Shown: one piece after another, positions 18,034-27,505 of the stretch
Layout of the letters: every line of letters begins with the position of its first letter
Numbering within the stretch: position 1 is the stretch's first letter
NCBI RefSeq assembly: GCF_015594845.1
Contig: NZ_JADNRK010000001.1
Coordinates: 159,498-223,497 of the forward strand
Source of the DNA: Alkalibacter mobilis
GTDB taxonomy: Bacteria; Bacillota; Clostridia; Eubacteriales; Alkalibacteraceae
Reading direction: 5' to 3'
DNA: 64,000 nt
Made by a program: the position numbers and the translations under genes
The notes under the pieces: model-generated
The model's database searches: none
What the model was told of the DNA's origin: nothing
Seen by the model: only the letters and a program-made list of their open reading frames with translations

Positions 18034-19320
18034 TCAACTTGCTATTTTTTCGCTCAGGTTCTTCTCTTTTGATTTTTTAAGATATCTCATGGTCAAAACG
18101 CTGAAACCTATTGCAGCAAGAGCGCTTGCAGTCAATATTCCAAAGATTATCGTATATCCATCATTGGCATATTTGTCTATGTAACTTCCAAAAAGTTGGT
18201 GCATAAAGCTTTCCGGCAAAAATCCTATTACTGACAAAAGTCCGGTAGCGGCACCAAATATATGTGCTGGCACGTGTGTTTCAGTTAATACCGACGAAGC
18301 TATGCCATAACCGCCATTTGCAACAAATCCCAAAAGGATTATTATTACAACCGCTGAAGTAAGGAAACCGGCAGCTGTCGGCAACCACAACAGTGCTCCG
18401 CAGCATATTCCCGCTGCAATCATGGAGTATGCAATTATCCTCGAAGGTGATCCGGTCTTCTTTGCAATGCCGCCCAGTATGGGTGCGGATATCAACGCTA
18501 TACCGTAGTAACGGATCATTCCTACTATTCCTGTAACTGTCAGTGATGCAGAAAATACATCCGTTAAATATGGAGTTGTGTAGTTCATCCCCATATAGAC
18601 GATCATCACGAAAAACAATATCGAGCTTGACATCCAGACTCCCGGATGCTTCATCGCTTCCTTCAATTCGTTGACATTGAATTTTTTATCGGGATCAGTA
18701 ATTATTTCATCTTTAAATTTCGGGATAGCAAAGTATGCCAAGACACCAAGAGCAAGAATAACGCTTCCTAAAAACATCAAAGCGTACTGCACGCCTTTTA
18801 CATAGTCAGGAGTCATTCTAAAAATCAAAAGGGCCACCGCATTGATAGACAATCCACCAAGCCCATATAATGCATAGCTAAAACCCACTACAGCCGGATA
18901 ATTCTCTTCAGAATCCGCAAACCTCAGCAGTTTGTACCGGCACCCCCACCAGATCAGGATAGTAGTCACTGCAAACAGTGCAAAAATCAATACCAGCGTC
19001 GAATAGGAAGGCATGGATGAGTACCAGAACACCAGTACAGCCGTGCTTGCAAATCCCACCCAGCACATGGTCCTGAGCCGTAATTTATCCGCAACGATCC
19101 CACAAGGTATATACAGTATGGTAGCCATTATTCCATACATTCCCGATAAAAATCCAAGTTGAGCATTGGTTATGTCAAGGCCTACCAATAGAGGTTCGTA
19201 GAACACATTTTTCATATATATGGGTACATAAATTATTCCGCTTCCACACCCTGAAAGAAATATCAGCAACAACCGATGCCATTTACTAAGGTCTTTATAC
19301 GTTATTTCGTTCTTATTCAT
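18034..19320 (-). CDS. MFS transporter, probable methyl-donor uptake
   Basis: About 428 residues with twelve predicted membrane segments and the major facilitator motif between segments 2 and 3 (GIVADKLRLR). The segment-rich sequence, FLSGCGSGIIYVPIYM start and gene position suggest import of the module A substrate, in the place that BCCT carriers hold in module B. Start at ATG 19320 follows AAAGGAGAAT; an upstream ATG at 19362 has no ribosome site. The substrate is not readable from sequence. Confidence 0.8.
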   Translation of the reverse strand: MNKNEITYKDLSKWHRLLLIFLSGCGSGIIYVPIYMKNVFYEPLLVGLDITNAQLGFLSGMYGIMATILYIPCGIVADKLRLRTMCWVGFASTAVLVFWYSSMPSYSTLVLIFALFAVTTILIWWGCRYKLLRFADSEENYPAVVGFSYALYGLGGLSINAVALLIFRMTPDYVKGVQYALMFLGSVILALGVLAYFAIPKFKDEIITDPDKKFNVNELKEAMKHPGVWMSSSILFFVMIVYMGMNYTTPYLTDVFSASLTVTGIVGMIRYYGIALISAPILGGIAKKTGSPSRIIAYSMIAAGICCGALLWLPTAAGFLTSAVVIIILLGFVANGGYGIASSVLTETHVPAHIFGAATGLLSVIGFLPESFMHQLFGSYIDKYANDGYTIIFGILTASALAAIGFSVLTMRYLKKSKEKNLSEKIAS

Positions 19321-19383
19321 ATAAATTCTCCTTTGCGGTTTGATCCCCGGGGCAGTCAACATGCCCCAGGGAGTTTTGAGATT

Positions 19384-20835
19384 TTAGTATTGATACTTCT
19401 TGGGGAGGTGTGCGTTAAGAATATCTTTTTGTTTCTTGGTCACATCTGGAAGCTGATAGCTGGCTATACGCTCATCGTAAACAGCTTTTGCCCTTGTCAA
19501 TATGTCTCCGGCTGCGGCACGGCCCTGTTCATTGCAAGTACCTCGATTGAAAACGGGAGAAGTAAGATAAGTCTCTTCTCTGTAGTCTTTAGGAGTCCTT
19601 CCCTGAAGGAAATTACCTCTAGGTCCCACTTTTTTCAACAGGTCTATGCTTGCCTTTTCTTCAGAAATCATGACTCCCTGTCTCAATCTCTTCATGTATC
19701 TCAGCATTTCTTCATCCATCATAAATTTGGGGAAGCTAAGAAGATTGAAGTTCGACAAGTCTCCTGAGGCATGGGGCAAAATACATCCGTTTGTCAATGT
19801 TATGGTCAGGGCTCCCAAGGTGCTCTCTACTCCAGCCTGGTAATCATAGGTAAATCCATCAGCCAGTGCTCCACCGCATCTTATCGGGATCTGATAATAA
19901 TCTCCCATGGCTATATGTCCAAGACACATCATCAGAAACTCAGGTGCTCCAGTCATCAATCTTACTTCACGCATGTCTGTAATGGACGAGAACGGACTAA
20001 ATATTATGGGCAATCCGGGTTCTTTCAATTGTATTAGAACACCTACTGCCAGCATGTTGGCAAAGTCTGCAACTATGGATCCCATGAGTGAAGGCGGCGC
20101 AGTCATATTTGTCATTGAACATGTCGTGATCGTAATAGGTTGCTTTTCTTCTGCAAATGCCATGTAGTGTTCTATTGCATCTCCTCCTACTGTAAGCGGA
20201 GGCAATACACACATTCCACTATAGCAAACATAGTCGTCGAAATTGTCCATATATTTCTTGATCAATTGTATGCATTCGCGAGCGCCTTCCTTGGCACTTC
20301 CTCTTTTGTAGTTGTGCGGTGTTACACCCAGTATGTTATATACAGGCTTTTTGGAATACTTTGCCAGCATGGCCATTTGTGCCAAAGCCGACTCTGTAGG
20401 GCTGTCTTCAAATCCTGGAATGTCTGCCGAAACCATGCTGGAAATTCCATATACGTCACTTGTGTTTATGATTTTATAGAAATTTTCCAAATCATCGGAG
20501 TTTACTCCCCTGTATGTACCGTCCCAGTCTTCAAGGTAAGGACATCCGTTTGTTGGAGCAACAACGAGATCTTTTCCAATTCCTATCTCCAGTTTGTTTT
20601 CCAACCCTACAAGTTCAAAAGATTTTGGAACCGTAGACAAGGCTTTGTCCAGCAACTCTTTTGAAATGAAAACCAGATCCCCTTCAACTCTGGCACCGTG
20701 TTTCCTAAAAATATCCAGTGCTTCTTCATCTTCGATCTTGATCCCAATTTCTTCAAATACCCTTAAAACGCTTTCGTGTATCAATTCAATGTCATCTTTT
20801 GAGTAAAACGTCGTAAACATATTGCCTTTTAACAT
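19384..20835 (-). CDS. MttB-family methyltransferase without pyrrolysine, module A
   Basis: A 483-residue member of the trimethylamine methyltransferase (MttB, COG5598) superfamily. No in-frame amber codon interrupts it, so it belongs to the non-pyrrolysine branch, whose known members demethylate glycine betaine (MtgB), proline betaine (MtpB), carnitine (MtcB) or similar N-methyl compounds. Family features include the LIHESVLRVFEEIGI start, NMTAPPSLMGSIVADFANMLAVG in the centre and the YDYQAGVESTLGAL segment. It would methylate the corrinoid protein encoded 22 bp upstream. The exact donor cannot be told from sequence. ATG 20835 follows GGGGGAAGAG. Confidence 0.85.
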   Translation of the reverse strand: MLKGNMFTTFYSKDDIELIHESVLRVFEEIGIKIEDEEALDIFRKHGARVEGDLVFISKELLDKALSTVPKSFELVGLENKLEIGIGKDLVVAPTNGCPYLEDWDGTYRGVNSDDLENFYKIINTSDVYGISSMVSADIPGFEDSPTESALAQMAMLAKYSKKPVYNILGVTPHNYKRGSAKEGARECIQLIKKYMDNFDDYVCYSGMCVLPPLTVGGDAIEHYMAFAEEKQPITITTCSMTNMTAPPSLMGSIVADFANMLAVGVLIQLKEPGLPIIFSPFSSITDMREVRLMTGAPEFLMMCLGHIAMGDYYQIPIRCGGALADGFTYDYQAGVESTLGALTITLTNGCILPHASGDLSNFNLLSFPKFMMDEEMLRYMKRLRQGVMISEEKASIDLLKKVGPRGNFLQGRTPKDYREETYLTSPVFNRGTCNEQGRAAAGDILTRAKAVYDERIASYQLPDVTKKQKDILNAHLPKKYQY

Positions 20836-20857
20836 TTCTCTTCCCCCTTGAATTTTA

Positions 20858-21496
20858 TTATACGGTCCAGCTTTGAATTATTTTTACTCCTTCAGCAGCG
20901 TTTGTAGTAAATGCGTCAGCACCTATGTGTTCGCAAGCTTCTTTAGTTACAGGATTACCTCCTATGATCACTTTCACATCATCCCTGAGCCCTGCTTCCT
21001 TGAACTGTTCTACTGTGTCTTTCATGGATTCCAGTGCTAGAGTCAACACCCCGCTCATTCCAACTATCTGGGCATTGACTTCCTTGACTTTATCTATAAA
21101 TGCTTGTGTTGGAGTATCTATGCCTAAATCGTAAACCTCAAATCCTGCGGCTTCAGCCATGCTCTTGAATATGTTCTTTCCTATGTCGTGCAAATCTCCA
21201 TGCACCGTACCGATCACCATGCTGCCTGCTTTTTTTGTTTCTCCCGAACCCAACACCGGCTTTAAAATATCTATGGCTTCTGTTAAAAGCTCTCCTGCAA
21301 AAATCAAATCTCCTACAAAATAATCTCCCGTTTCAAATAATTCCCCAACGCTGGCCATTCCTTTTTGACATGCCGCCACCGCTTCTCCCGCTTCCGCTTC
21401 GCTTGGATTTCCTGCAACAAATTCCTTTAGTATTTCGATTACCCTTTCCTCTTCCAATTCTCCTACTGCTTGTGTTAATTTTGTCCAATCCGCCAT
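20858..21496 (-). CDS. Corrinoid methyl-carrier protein, module A
   Basis: A 212-residue cobalamin-binding protein of the MtaC/MttC/MtqC family. The N-terminal helical cap domain spans ~1-85; the Rossmann-like B12 domain holds the base-off motif D101-x-H103-x2-G with His as lower cobalt ligand (GTVHGDLHDIGKN), and SGVLTLALESM plus IIGGNPVT complete the cofactor pocket. It receives the methyl group from the MttB-family enzyme and hands it to the MtgA-like protein. It is the first gene after the sigma-54 promoter. It is about 85-90% identical by eye to the module B copy at 43390. Confidence 0.9.
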   Translation of the reverse strand: MADWTKLTQAVGELEEERVIEILKEFVAGNPSEAEAGEAVAACQKGMASVGELFETGDYFVGDLIFAGELLTEAIDILKPVLGSGETKKAGSMVIGTVHGDLHDIGKNIFKSMAEAAGFEVYDLGIDTPTQAFIDKVKEVNAQIVGMSGVLTLALESMKDTVEQFKEAGLRDDVKVIIGGNPVTKEACEHIGADAFTTNAAEGVKIIQSWTV

Positions 21497-21548
21497 CTAC
21501 TTTTACCTTCTTTCTTTTTTTTATGATTTCTTGGTTCACCATTTATAT

Positions 21549-21564
21549 AGCAATTATCGTGCCA
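21549..21564 (-). promoter_or_regulatory. Sigma-54 promoter of module A
   Basis: On the minus strand the sequence reads TGGCACG-ATAA-TTGCT, a full match to the -24/-12 consensus TGGCACG-N4-TTGCW. It lies 53 bp before the corrinoid protein start. The sigma-54 activator gene is divergent, 262 bp away. Confidence 0.85.
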
Positions 21565-21714
21565 ACTTTGATTGTTCGTTATTTTGTCAATGGAGGAAAT
21601 CCTTATCCGAAGGATCTTAATAATGTTCTATCATTAAAATAATTCTTTCACTTCGCTCAAGATAAACAACTTTGAGTCAAAACCACCTAAATCCCCTTAT
21701 TTTTATAACATTCA

Positions 21715-21732
21715 CGAGTCGTTTTCAACTCA
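21715..21732. promoter_or_regulatory. Enhancer-like site for the module A activator
   Basis: Read on the minus strand this is TGAGTTGAAAACGACTCG, with GAGT/ACTC arms. It matches the repeats TGAGTGAAAAT found between the sigma-54 promoters of module B. It lies ~150 bp upstream of the module A sigma-54 promoter, a usual enhancer distance. Confidence 0.5.
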
Positions 21733-21746
21733 CTTTTTCTTTTGGT

Positions 21747-21775
21747 TTGAAACACAGCGCCCTTTATAGTACAAT
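21747..21775 (+). promoter_or_regulatory. SigA-type promoter of the module A activator gene
   Basis: TTGAAA (21747-21752) and TACAAT (21770-21775) with a 17-bp spacer, 50 bp before the activator ATG. The enhancer-like repeat lies just upstream of the -35 box, so the activator may also control its own gene. Confidence 0.65.
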
Positions 21776-21825
21776 GACTTTGAATTATAAATTTAAACTT
21801 GAAGAATAGAGGTCGGAATGTATTT

Positions 21826-23244
21826 ATGGAGAACACGGAATTTCGTCACTGTAAAGAATACTTGGAATATTTGGATAGCCTTGGATCGGATTTTTATCTT
21901 GAAATTCTTGAGAATAGCCACAACGAAGTATATGTTACTGACAAAGAAGGCAAAATCATTTACGTCAATCCAAAATCCATCAGCAACTACGGCCTAAAGC
22001 CTGAAGATTTGATAGGTAAATATAACTCCGACATCTTTAAAGGAAAGTGGAATCCTGAAGTGATCCCCATGTGTCTGGAAAAAAAGAGAACCATTTTTGC
22101 AGAACAGACATATCTTTTGACAGGGAAAACCATCGCTACAATAGTTACACCCATTTTTGACAAAGAAGGCGAGATCAAGTACATTTCCTGCATCGTACAG
22201 GAACCTCTGTCCCAGTACGATATTAGCTATAAGAACTTAAAAGCAGAATATTTTGAAAAGAAAAACCTGGAAAAGTCAGAAAGCAAAAGTAAATTTGAAC
22301 ACGAAATAATTTCTTACGATTATGACTTCTGCAAAATTCTGGTTCACTTGAAGCGAATTGCAGACTCTTCGATCCCAGTGCTTATTTTAGGAGAATCCGG
22401 AACCGGAAAGAGTCTTTTGGCGGGATATATACACGAAAACAGCTCTCGTAAAGATAATCCCTTCATAACCATAAATTGTTCTGCAATACCTGAGAATCTG
22501 TTGGAATCTGAGCTGTTCGGCTACGCACCCTACGCATTTACCGGAGCCAACCCCAAAGGAAAGATCGGTTTGGTTCAATTGGCTCACACCGGCACTTTGT
22601 TTTTAGATGAAATAGGAGATCTTGCTCCCAGTTTGCAAGCAAAATTACTTGACGTACTGGAAAACAAGCGTTTCATTCCTGTAGGCGGAAACGAAATGAA
22701 ATACGTGGACATCCGAATCATAACGGCAACTAATAAAGACTTGAAAAAATTGGTGGCAGAAAACAAATTCAGGGAAGATCTATTTTGGCGCATCAGTGTC
22801 AGCACTTCTACGATCCCCCCTTTGAGAGACAGAAAAGATGACATACTACCCTTATTTTCATTTTTTCTTAAAAAGAACGGTGCAAAATACGGAAAGATCA
22901 AAGACTTCTCGGCAAGTGTTATCGAAGTTATGATTCAGTACGACTGGCCCGGCAATATCAGGCAGTTAAAAAATCTGGTGGAGCTAATTTACATCACAGC
23001 CAGCGGAAATTTAATAACTACAAATCATCTGCCCGAATATGTTTTTGACGACAATAAAAGAGTTGAAAACTCCAGTTCCTCATCATACGATGGTATCATG
23101 TCAAGCATGGAAAGATCCGTAATAAGGCATTATTACAAAAAGAACCCCAATAGCCGTTCTCTGGCCAAATCTCTAAACTTGAGCCAGACTAAAGCAAACA
23201 GATTGATCAATATCCACTGCAAGGATTTGGTGGGTAAAAAATAA
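21826..23244 (+). CDS. PAS-domain sigma-54-dependent activator, module A
   Basis: About 472 residues: an N-terminal PAS sensor domain (~25-140; EVYVTDKEGKIIYVNPKSI), an AAA+ sigma-54 interaction domain (~150-390) with Walker A GESGTGKS and Walker B GTLFLDEIGD, and a C-terminal helix-turn-helix (SLAKSLNLSQTKANRLI). The loop that contacts sigma-54 reads YAFTGA in place of GAFTGA, an unusual first residue. It should drive the divergent sigma-54 promoter of module A when its PAS domain senses a signal, perhaps the methyl donor. ATG 21826 is preferred over a TTG at 21799; AGAGGT lies 13 nt upstream. A near relative sits in module B at 47522. Confidence 0.9.
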   Translation: MENTEFRHCKEYLEYLDSLGSDFYLEILENSHNEVYVTDKEGKIIYVNPKSISNYGLKPEDLIGKYNSDIFKGKWNPEVIPMCLEKKRTIFAEQTYLLTGKTIATIVTPIFDKEGEIKYISCIVQEPLSQYDISYKNLKAEYFEKKNLEKSESKSKFEHEIISYDYDFCKILVHLKRIADSSIPVLILGESGTGKSLLAGYIHENSSRKDNPFITINCSAIPENLLESELFGYAPYAFTGANPKGKIGLVQLAHTGTLFLDEIGDLAPSLQAKLLDVLENKRFIPVGGNEMKYVDIRIITATNKDLKKLVAENKFREDLFWRISVSTSTIPPLRDRKDDILPLFSFFLKKNGAKYGKIKDFSASVIEVMIQYDWPGNIRQLKNLVELIYITASGNLITTNHLPEYVFDDNKRVENSSSSSYDGIMSSMERSVIRHYYKKNPNSRSLAKSLNLSQTKANRLINIHCKDLVGKK

Positions 23245-23262
23245 CATTGATCGAACAATTGC

Positions 23263-23298
23263 TAATCAACTGCATTTTTTGTAGTTGATTATTTTTTT
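23263..23298 (+). terminator. Rho-independent terminator after the activator gene
   Basis: TAATCAACT (23263-23271) pairs with AGTTGATTA (23283-23291), followed by seven T residues. Confidence 0.8.
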
Positions 23299-23396
23299 AG
23301 CTGGTATAAAAATTAACATAAATTCTTAAATATTGATATTTATTTGTGATAAAATAGTTAATGTTGCATTTAAATTCGTACTGAATGGAGGGACAT

Positions 23397-25091
23397 ATGG
23401 CTTTCAAAGACTTAAAAGAATTTATGGACGAACTTAACAAAAGAGGAGAGCTGCATATTGTTGACTTGTCGGTTTCATCCTACTTGGAAATAACCGAGAT
23501 AACAGATCGCATTTCAAAATCCTACGGTCCGGCGTTATTGTTCAAAAAAGTGGAGAACTCACCCTATCCTGTTTTGATCAACGCAATGGGCACATATAAG
23601 CGTATGAGTCTTGGGCTGGGAGCCGATTCTTTGGACGAGATCGGCAGCAAGATGGAAAAATATTTGAATTTTAAACGATATTTTTCTATCAAAGGATTGA
23701 TAAGCAGCATTCCAATGTTTTTTCAACTTTTACACGTTTTTCCTTCAAAAAGTAAAAGAACGGGGCCTTGTCAGGAAGTCATTGACAATGAGGTGGACCT
23801 GTCCACATTGCCTGTATTGCATTGCTGGCCCGAAGATGCAGGACCCTTTTTCACTCTTCCACTGGTATTTACCAAGGATAGAGATAATAAAACACAAAAT
23901 GTGGGCATGTACAGAATGCAGGTTTTGGACAAAACAACTACGGGCATGCATTGGCACAAGCATAAAGACGGCTCAAGGATTTATCAAAGCTATGCAACGC
24001 ACAACGAAAAGATGCCTGTATCTGTAGCATTGGGTTGCGATCCCGCCATAACCTACGCTTCTACTGCCCCACTCCCTAAAGATTTGGATGAAATGATGCT
24101 TGCAGGATGGCTTAGAAAATCCAGGGTTAAGATGGTAAAAAGTCGAACCAATGATATTTATGTGCCCGCCGATGCTGAATTCGTTTTGGAAGGCTATATT
24201 GACCCAAACGAAGACTTGGTACTGGAAGGTCCTTTTGGAGATCACACTGGCTATTATTCCCTGGCAGATTTTTATCCTAAATTCCACGTGACCTGCATCA
24301 CACATAAAAAAGAACCGATTTATCCGGCCACCGTAGTCGGAAAACCACCGATGGAAGATTGTTACATGGCAAAGGCAACGGAAAGGATATTTCTTCCCAT
24401 ATTAAAAATGCAAATGCCTGAGTTGGTAGATTTGAACCTACCTTTGGAGGGAGTTTTTCATAATTGTGCCATAATCTCCATAAAAAACAATTATCCCGGT
24501 TGCGCCCACAAAATGATGAATGCCATTTGGGGCATGGGACAAATGATGTATACAAAAATGATAGTGATCGTAGATGAGCACGTGGATGTACAAAACATCC
24601 GGGAGGTTTCGGATGAAGTACTTAAAAATGTAGTCGCCAGCGAAAATCTGATCCTTTCAAAGGGTCCTCTGGATGCCTTGGATCATTCGTCGAACGAATC
24701 TCTGTTTGGGACCAGGTTGGGAATAGATGCAACTTCTTCCGACAAAAGCAGAAGTGCTCCAGCTTCATACAAGATATTATCTGCCAATAAAACTGCTCCG
24801 TTTCAAGGGATCGAGATCTTAAAAGAAGCCATGGCCGCCGGTTCTGATGATTTCTTCATTTTGGTAGACTCAGACGTGAATACCTCAGATTTATCTACGG
24901 TTATGTGGAAAGTCTTCAACAACATCGATGCACAGCGCGACTTGGTAATAAATAACGGCAAATTCGGTATCGATGCAACGAAGAAGCTTAAAGAAGAAGG
25001 ACTGAAACGTCCTTGGCCAAACGACATAGTAATGTCTGAGGAAGTAAAGGAAACAGTTTCTAAAAGGTGGGAATCATATGGTTTTAAATAG
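23397..25091 (+). CDS. ubiD: UbiD-family decarboxylase
   Basis: About 564 residues in the UbiD family, which uses prenylated FMN to (de)carboxylate aromatic or unsaturated acids in the cytoplasm. Visible marks include KDLKEFMDELNKRGELH at the start, DRDNKTQNVGMYRMQV in the cofactor region, EGPFGDHTGYYS (conserved glycine/acid segment) and NNYPGCAHKMMNAIWGMGQM. The ATG at 23397 follows GGAGGG. The gene overlaps ubiA by 14 bp and ubiX follows, so it makes one unit with its own prenyl-FMN supply. MqnL, the UbiD of the futalosine menaquinone route, is a possible identity; mqnABCD genes are not in the window. Confidence 0.85.
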   Translation: MAFKDLKEFMDELNKRGELHIVDLSVSSYLEITEITDRISKSYGPALLFKKVENSPYPVLINAMGTYKRMSLGLGADSLDEIGSKMEKYLNFKRYFSIKGLISSIPMFFQLLHVFPSKSKRTGPCQEVIDNEVDLSTLPVLHCWPEDAGPFFTLPLVFTKDRDNKTQNVGMYRMQVLDKTTTGMHWHKHKDGSRIYQSYATHNEKMPVSVALGCDPAITYASTAPLPKDLDEMMLAGWLRKSRVKMVKSRTNDIYVPADAEFVLEGYIDPNEDLVLEGPFGDHTGYYSLADFYPKFHVTCITHKKEPIYPATVVGKPPMEDCYMAKATERIFLPILKMQMPELVDLNLPLEGVFHNCAIISIKNNYPGCAHKMMNAIWGMGQMMYTKMIVIVDEHVDVQNIREVSDEVLKNVVASENLILSKGPLDALDHSSNESLFGTRLGIDATSSDKSRSAPASYKILSANKTAPFQGIEILKEAMAAGSDDFFILVDSDVNTSDLSTVMWKVFNNIDAQRDLVINNGKFGIDATKKLKEEGLKRPWPNDIVMSEEVKETVSKRWESYGFK

Positions 25092-25947
25092 TATCATCAA
25101 GAAAATTCAAGATTACGGCATACTCGTCATGTTTTCTCATACCATTTTTTCCTTGAGCTTTGCCTTCGTTTCAATGCTGGCAGCGTCAAACGGTCTTTTG
25201 GAGGCAAGACTTTTTTTCTGGATTTTAGTATGCTTTATGGCCGCACGTACAGGAGCAAACGCCATAAACAGGGTCATAGATTCAAAATTTGATGCTCTGA
25301 ATCCCAGAACAAACGGACGTCAAATCCCCCAGGGAACAATGGACCCAAGGGAAGTAGTTGTTTTTTCATCGATCTGCTTTGTCATATTACTTATCGGAGC
25401 TTATCAAATCAATTGGATCTGCTTTATATTGTCACCAATAGCCTTGTTTTTATTAGCCACCTATTCGTATACTAAACGGTTCACATACCTCTGTCACTTA
25501 TACCTTGGTCTGACAAGTGCTTGTGCGCCCGTCGGGGCGTGGTTGGCAGTGACTGGTCGTATCAGTTTGATCCCAATAATCCTTGGTCTGGCAAATATGT
25601 TGTGGGTGGCCGGATTCGATATAATTTATGGTGCGCAGGATGTTGAATTTGACCGCAATAACGGTTTGAACTCGATCCCGGCAAAATTCGGGGTGAAGCG
25701 TGGATTGGAAATAAGCAGGGCTTTTCATTTCACAACCTTGATATTATTATCAATTATTGGTTCTTTGATCAACGATTTCGGAATAATATATTTTATCGGC
25801 ATCGGCGTGATCGCCATGTTGTTTTTCCAAGAATACAGAATGGTCTCGCCAAATAATCTTAAAAACGTAAACATAGCCTCGTACAGCATCAACCAGTTGG
25901 TTAGCTTGGCCTTATTGGTGTTTGCGTCTATCGATATCTATTTATAG
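25078..25947 (+). CDS. ubiA: UbiA-family prenyltransferase
   Basis: A 289-residue integral membrane prenyltransferase with about eight membrane segments. Both aspartate-rich motifs are present: N-R-x2-D-x3-D (NRVIDSKFD, ~61-69) and Y-x2-QD-x3-D (YGAQDVEFDRN, ~182-192), which bind the prenyl diphosphate through Mg2+. It would attach an isoprenoid tail to an aromatic ring, as UbiA/MqnP do in quinone synthesis. It overlaps the ubiD end by 14 bp. Confidence 0.85.
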   Translation: MVLNSIIKKIQDYGILVMFSHTIFSLSFAFVSMLAASNGLLEARLFFWILVCFMAARTGANAINRVIDSKFDALNPRTNGRQIPQGTMDPREVVVFSSICFVILLIGAYQINWICFILSPIALFLLATYSYTKRFTYLCHLYLGLTSACAPVGAWLAVTGRISLIPIILGLANMLWVAGFDIIYGAQDVEFDRNNGLNSIPAKFGVKRGLEISRAFHFTTLILLSIIGSLINDFGIIYFIGIGVIAMLFFQEYRMVSPNNLKNVNIASYSINQLVSLALLVFASIDIYL

Positions 25948-25958
25948 GGGGCAAAACA

Positions 25959-26543
25959 GTGAAAAAGATCATAGTGGGTCTTACAGGAGCAAGCGGAAGC
26001 ATCTATTTTTCGAGAGTAATGGATTTATTGATGGATTTTGATTTGACCATACATGTCATTTCTACAAAAACCGGAAGTGAAGTTTTTGAATTTGAAACTA
26101 AAAATAAGCTTATGGACAAACTCACCTTGTGGAATAAAGGACGGGCGACAGTTCTTCTGGAAGATAACGAAGATCTGTTTTCAAAAGTCGCCAGCGGCAG
26201 TTATCGGTCTGATGCAATGGTGATAGTTCCATGTTCCATGTCGACTCTGGGAGAGATTTCGAACGGAATAACCAAGAACCTGTTGACTCGGGCGGCAGAT
26301 GTAATGATCAAAGAAAAGAGACCGCTGATCTTAGTCCCTCGGGAAACACCTTTATCGAGCATACATTTAAAAAACATGAGTATTTTGTCTGATTTGGGCG
26401 CTACGGTACTGGCAGCCATGCCCGGATTTTACGGCCACCCCCAGACACTACAGGATATAGTTGACTTTATGGCCGGAAAAATTTTGGACGCTTTGAAAAT
26501 AGACAATGAAATTTATAAAAGATGGGAAGGAAAATTAAAATGA
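25959..26543 (+). CDS. ubiX: UbiX-family flavin prenyltransferase
   Basis: A 194-residue flavoprotein with the UbiX/Pad1 start (KKIIVGLTGASGSIYFSRVM; TGASG binds FMN), VIVPCSMSTLGEISNGITKNLLTRAADV in the middle and LILVPRETPLSSIHLKNM near the end. It makes prenylated FMN, the cofactor for the UbiD protein in the same unit. Its stop overlaps the next start (ATGA). Confidence 0.9.
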   Translation: MKKIIVGLTGASGSIYFSRVMDLLMDFDLTIHVISTKTGSEVFEFETKNKLMDKLTLWNKGRATVLLEDNEDLFSKVASGSYRSDAMVIVPCSMSTLGEISNGITKNLLTRAADVMIKEKRPLILVPRETPLSSIHLKNMSILSDLGATVLAAMPGFYGHPQTLQDIVDFMAGKILDALKIDNEIYKRWEGKLK

Positions 26544-27505
26544 AAAATAAATTTACATGGTTTTTTATGATATTGATTTTAGTTGCATTAATGGTTTCAG
26601 GATGTGCAGGAGAAGATACCAATGCATCTGGATCTGAAGGATCGGACCTTGTGGAACCAACCACAATTAACATTGGCATGATGTCTTCTTCCGACGTCAT
26701 TCCCTACGTTTTGATCAATGAATTGAAACTATACGAAGATTATGATTTTAAACTGAATTTGGAAGTATTCATGTCTGCAATCGATCGCGATGCTGCATTT
26801 CAGGCAGGAGAACTGGATGGTGTATTGACTGACTACATAGGGGTCACCATGTATCAAAATGCCGATTTTGACGTAAAAATAACCGGGATCACCGATGGTG
26901 ATTACATCCTTATGGCAGGCAAAGACACCGGTATCCAATCCTTGGATCAACTTAAAGATAAGTCCATTGCAATTTCCCAAAATACACTTATAGACTACAG
27001 CTTGGATTACATCTTGACTGAATCAGGCATCGACCTGGACAGTATAGAACGTGAGGTAGTGGCAAGGATCCCGGACAGATTGGAGCTGCTAAGAAACGGC
27101 CAGATCGATTTGGGCTTGATGCCCGAACCCTTTGCCACATTGGGTCTGAATAGTGGAGCAATTTATTTAAAAAGTGCAAACGATGTTGGTCTTTATCCAG
27201 CTGTTTCAGCATTTTCACAAAAAGCTCTTGATGAGAAAGAGGCGGCTATTCGCCAGTTATACCAAGCATATAATCGTGCAGTTGAATACATGAACTCAAC
27301 ACCTTTGTCCGAGTACGAAGCAATAGTCATAGAAGCGGTTCGATATCCTGAAGAGATGATCGGCCAGGTAGAAATCGATGAATTCAGACAAAGCCAGTTG
27401 CCCGATAAAGATGCCGTGGAAAAAGCAATCGCCTGGTCCATAGAACGTGGCCTGACCAAATCTGATCTTACATACGATGACATTGTTTATGATGTCTATG
27501 AATAA
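26540..27505 (+). CDS. NitT/TauT-type ABC transporter binding lipoprotein
   Basis: About 321 residues. A lipoprotein signal ends in VSGC (lipid Cys at 22). The mature part fits the NMT1/ThiY-like periplasmic binding family, with a two-lobe pattern: INIGMMSSSDVIPYVLINE, ELDGVLTDYIG, SLDQLKDKSIAIS and QIDLGLMPEPFATLG. ATG 26540 overlaps the ubiX stop and follows GGAAGGA; it is chosen over ATG 26522. Ligands in this family include thiamine precursors, taurine and aromatic acids. Tight coupling to ubiDAX suggests that the ligand is an aromatic or quinone precursor. Confidence 0.8.
   Translation: MKNKFTWFFMILILVALMVSGCAGEDTNASGSEGSDLVEPTTINIGMMSSSDVIPYVLINELKLYEDYDFKLNLEVFMSAIDRDAAFQAGELDGVLTDYIGVTMYQNADFDVKITGITDGDYILMAGKDTGIQSLDQLKDKSIAISQNTLIDYSLDYILTESGIDLDSIEREVVARIPDRLELLRNGQIDLGLMPEPFATLGLNSGAIYLKSANDVGLYPAVSAFSQKALDEKEAAIRQLYQAYNRAVEYMNSTPLSEYEAIVIEAVRYPEEMIGQVEIDEFRQSQLPDKDAVEKAIAWSIERGLTKSDLTYDDIVYDVYE

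Noticed and set aside
20140..20664. A 174-residue plus-strand reading frame
   Set aside because: It is antisense to the well supported MttB-family gene of module A, with no ribosome site and a Cys/His-rich random-looking sequence.
19384..20835. Pyrrolysine-dependent trimethylamine methyltransferase
   Set aside because: Both MttB-family genes (also 45946-47361) run full length without an in-frame TAG, so they belong to the branch without pyrrolysine. No pyl genes are in the window.
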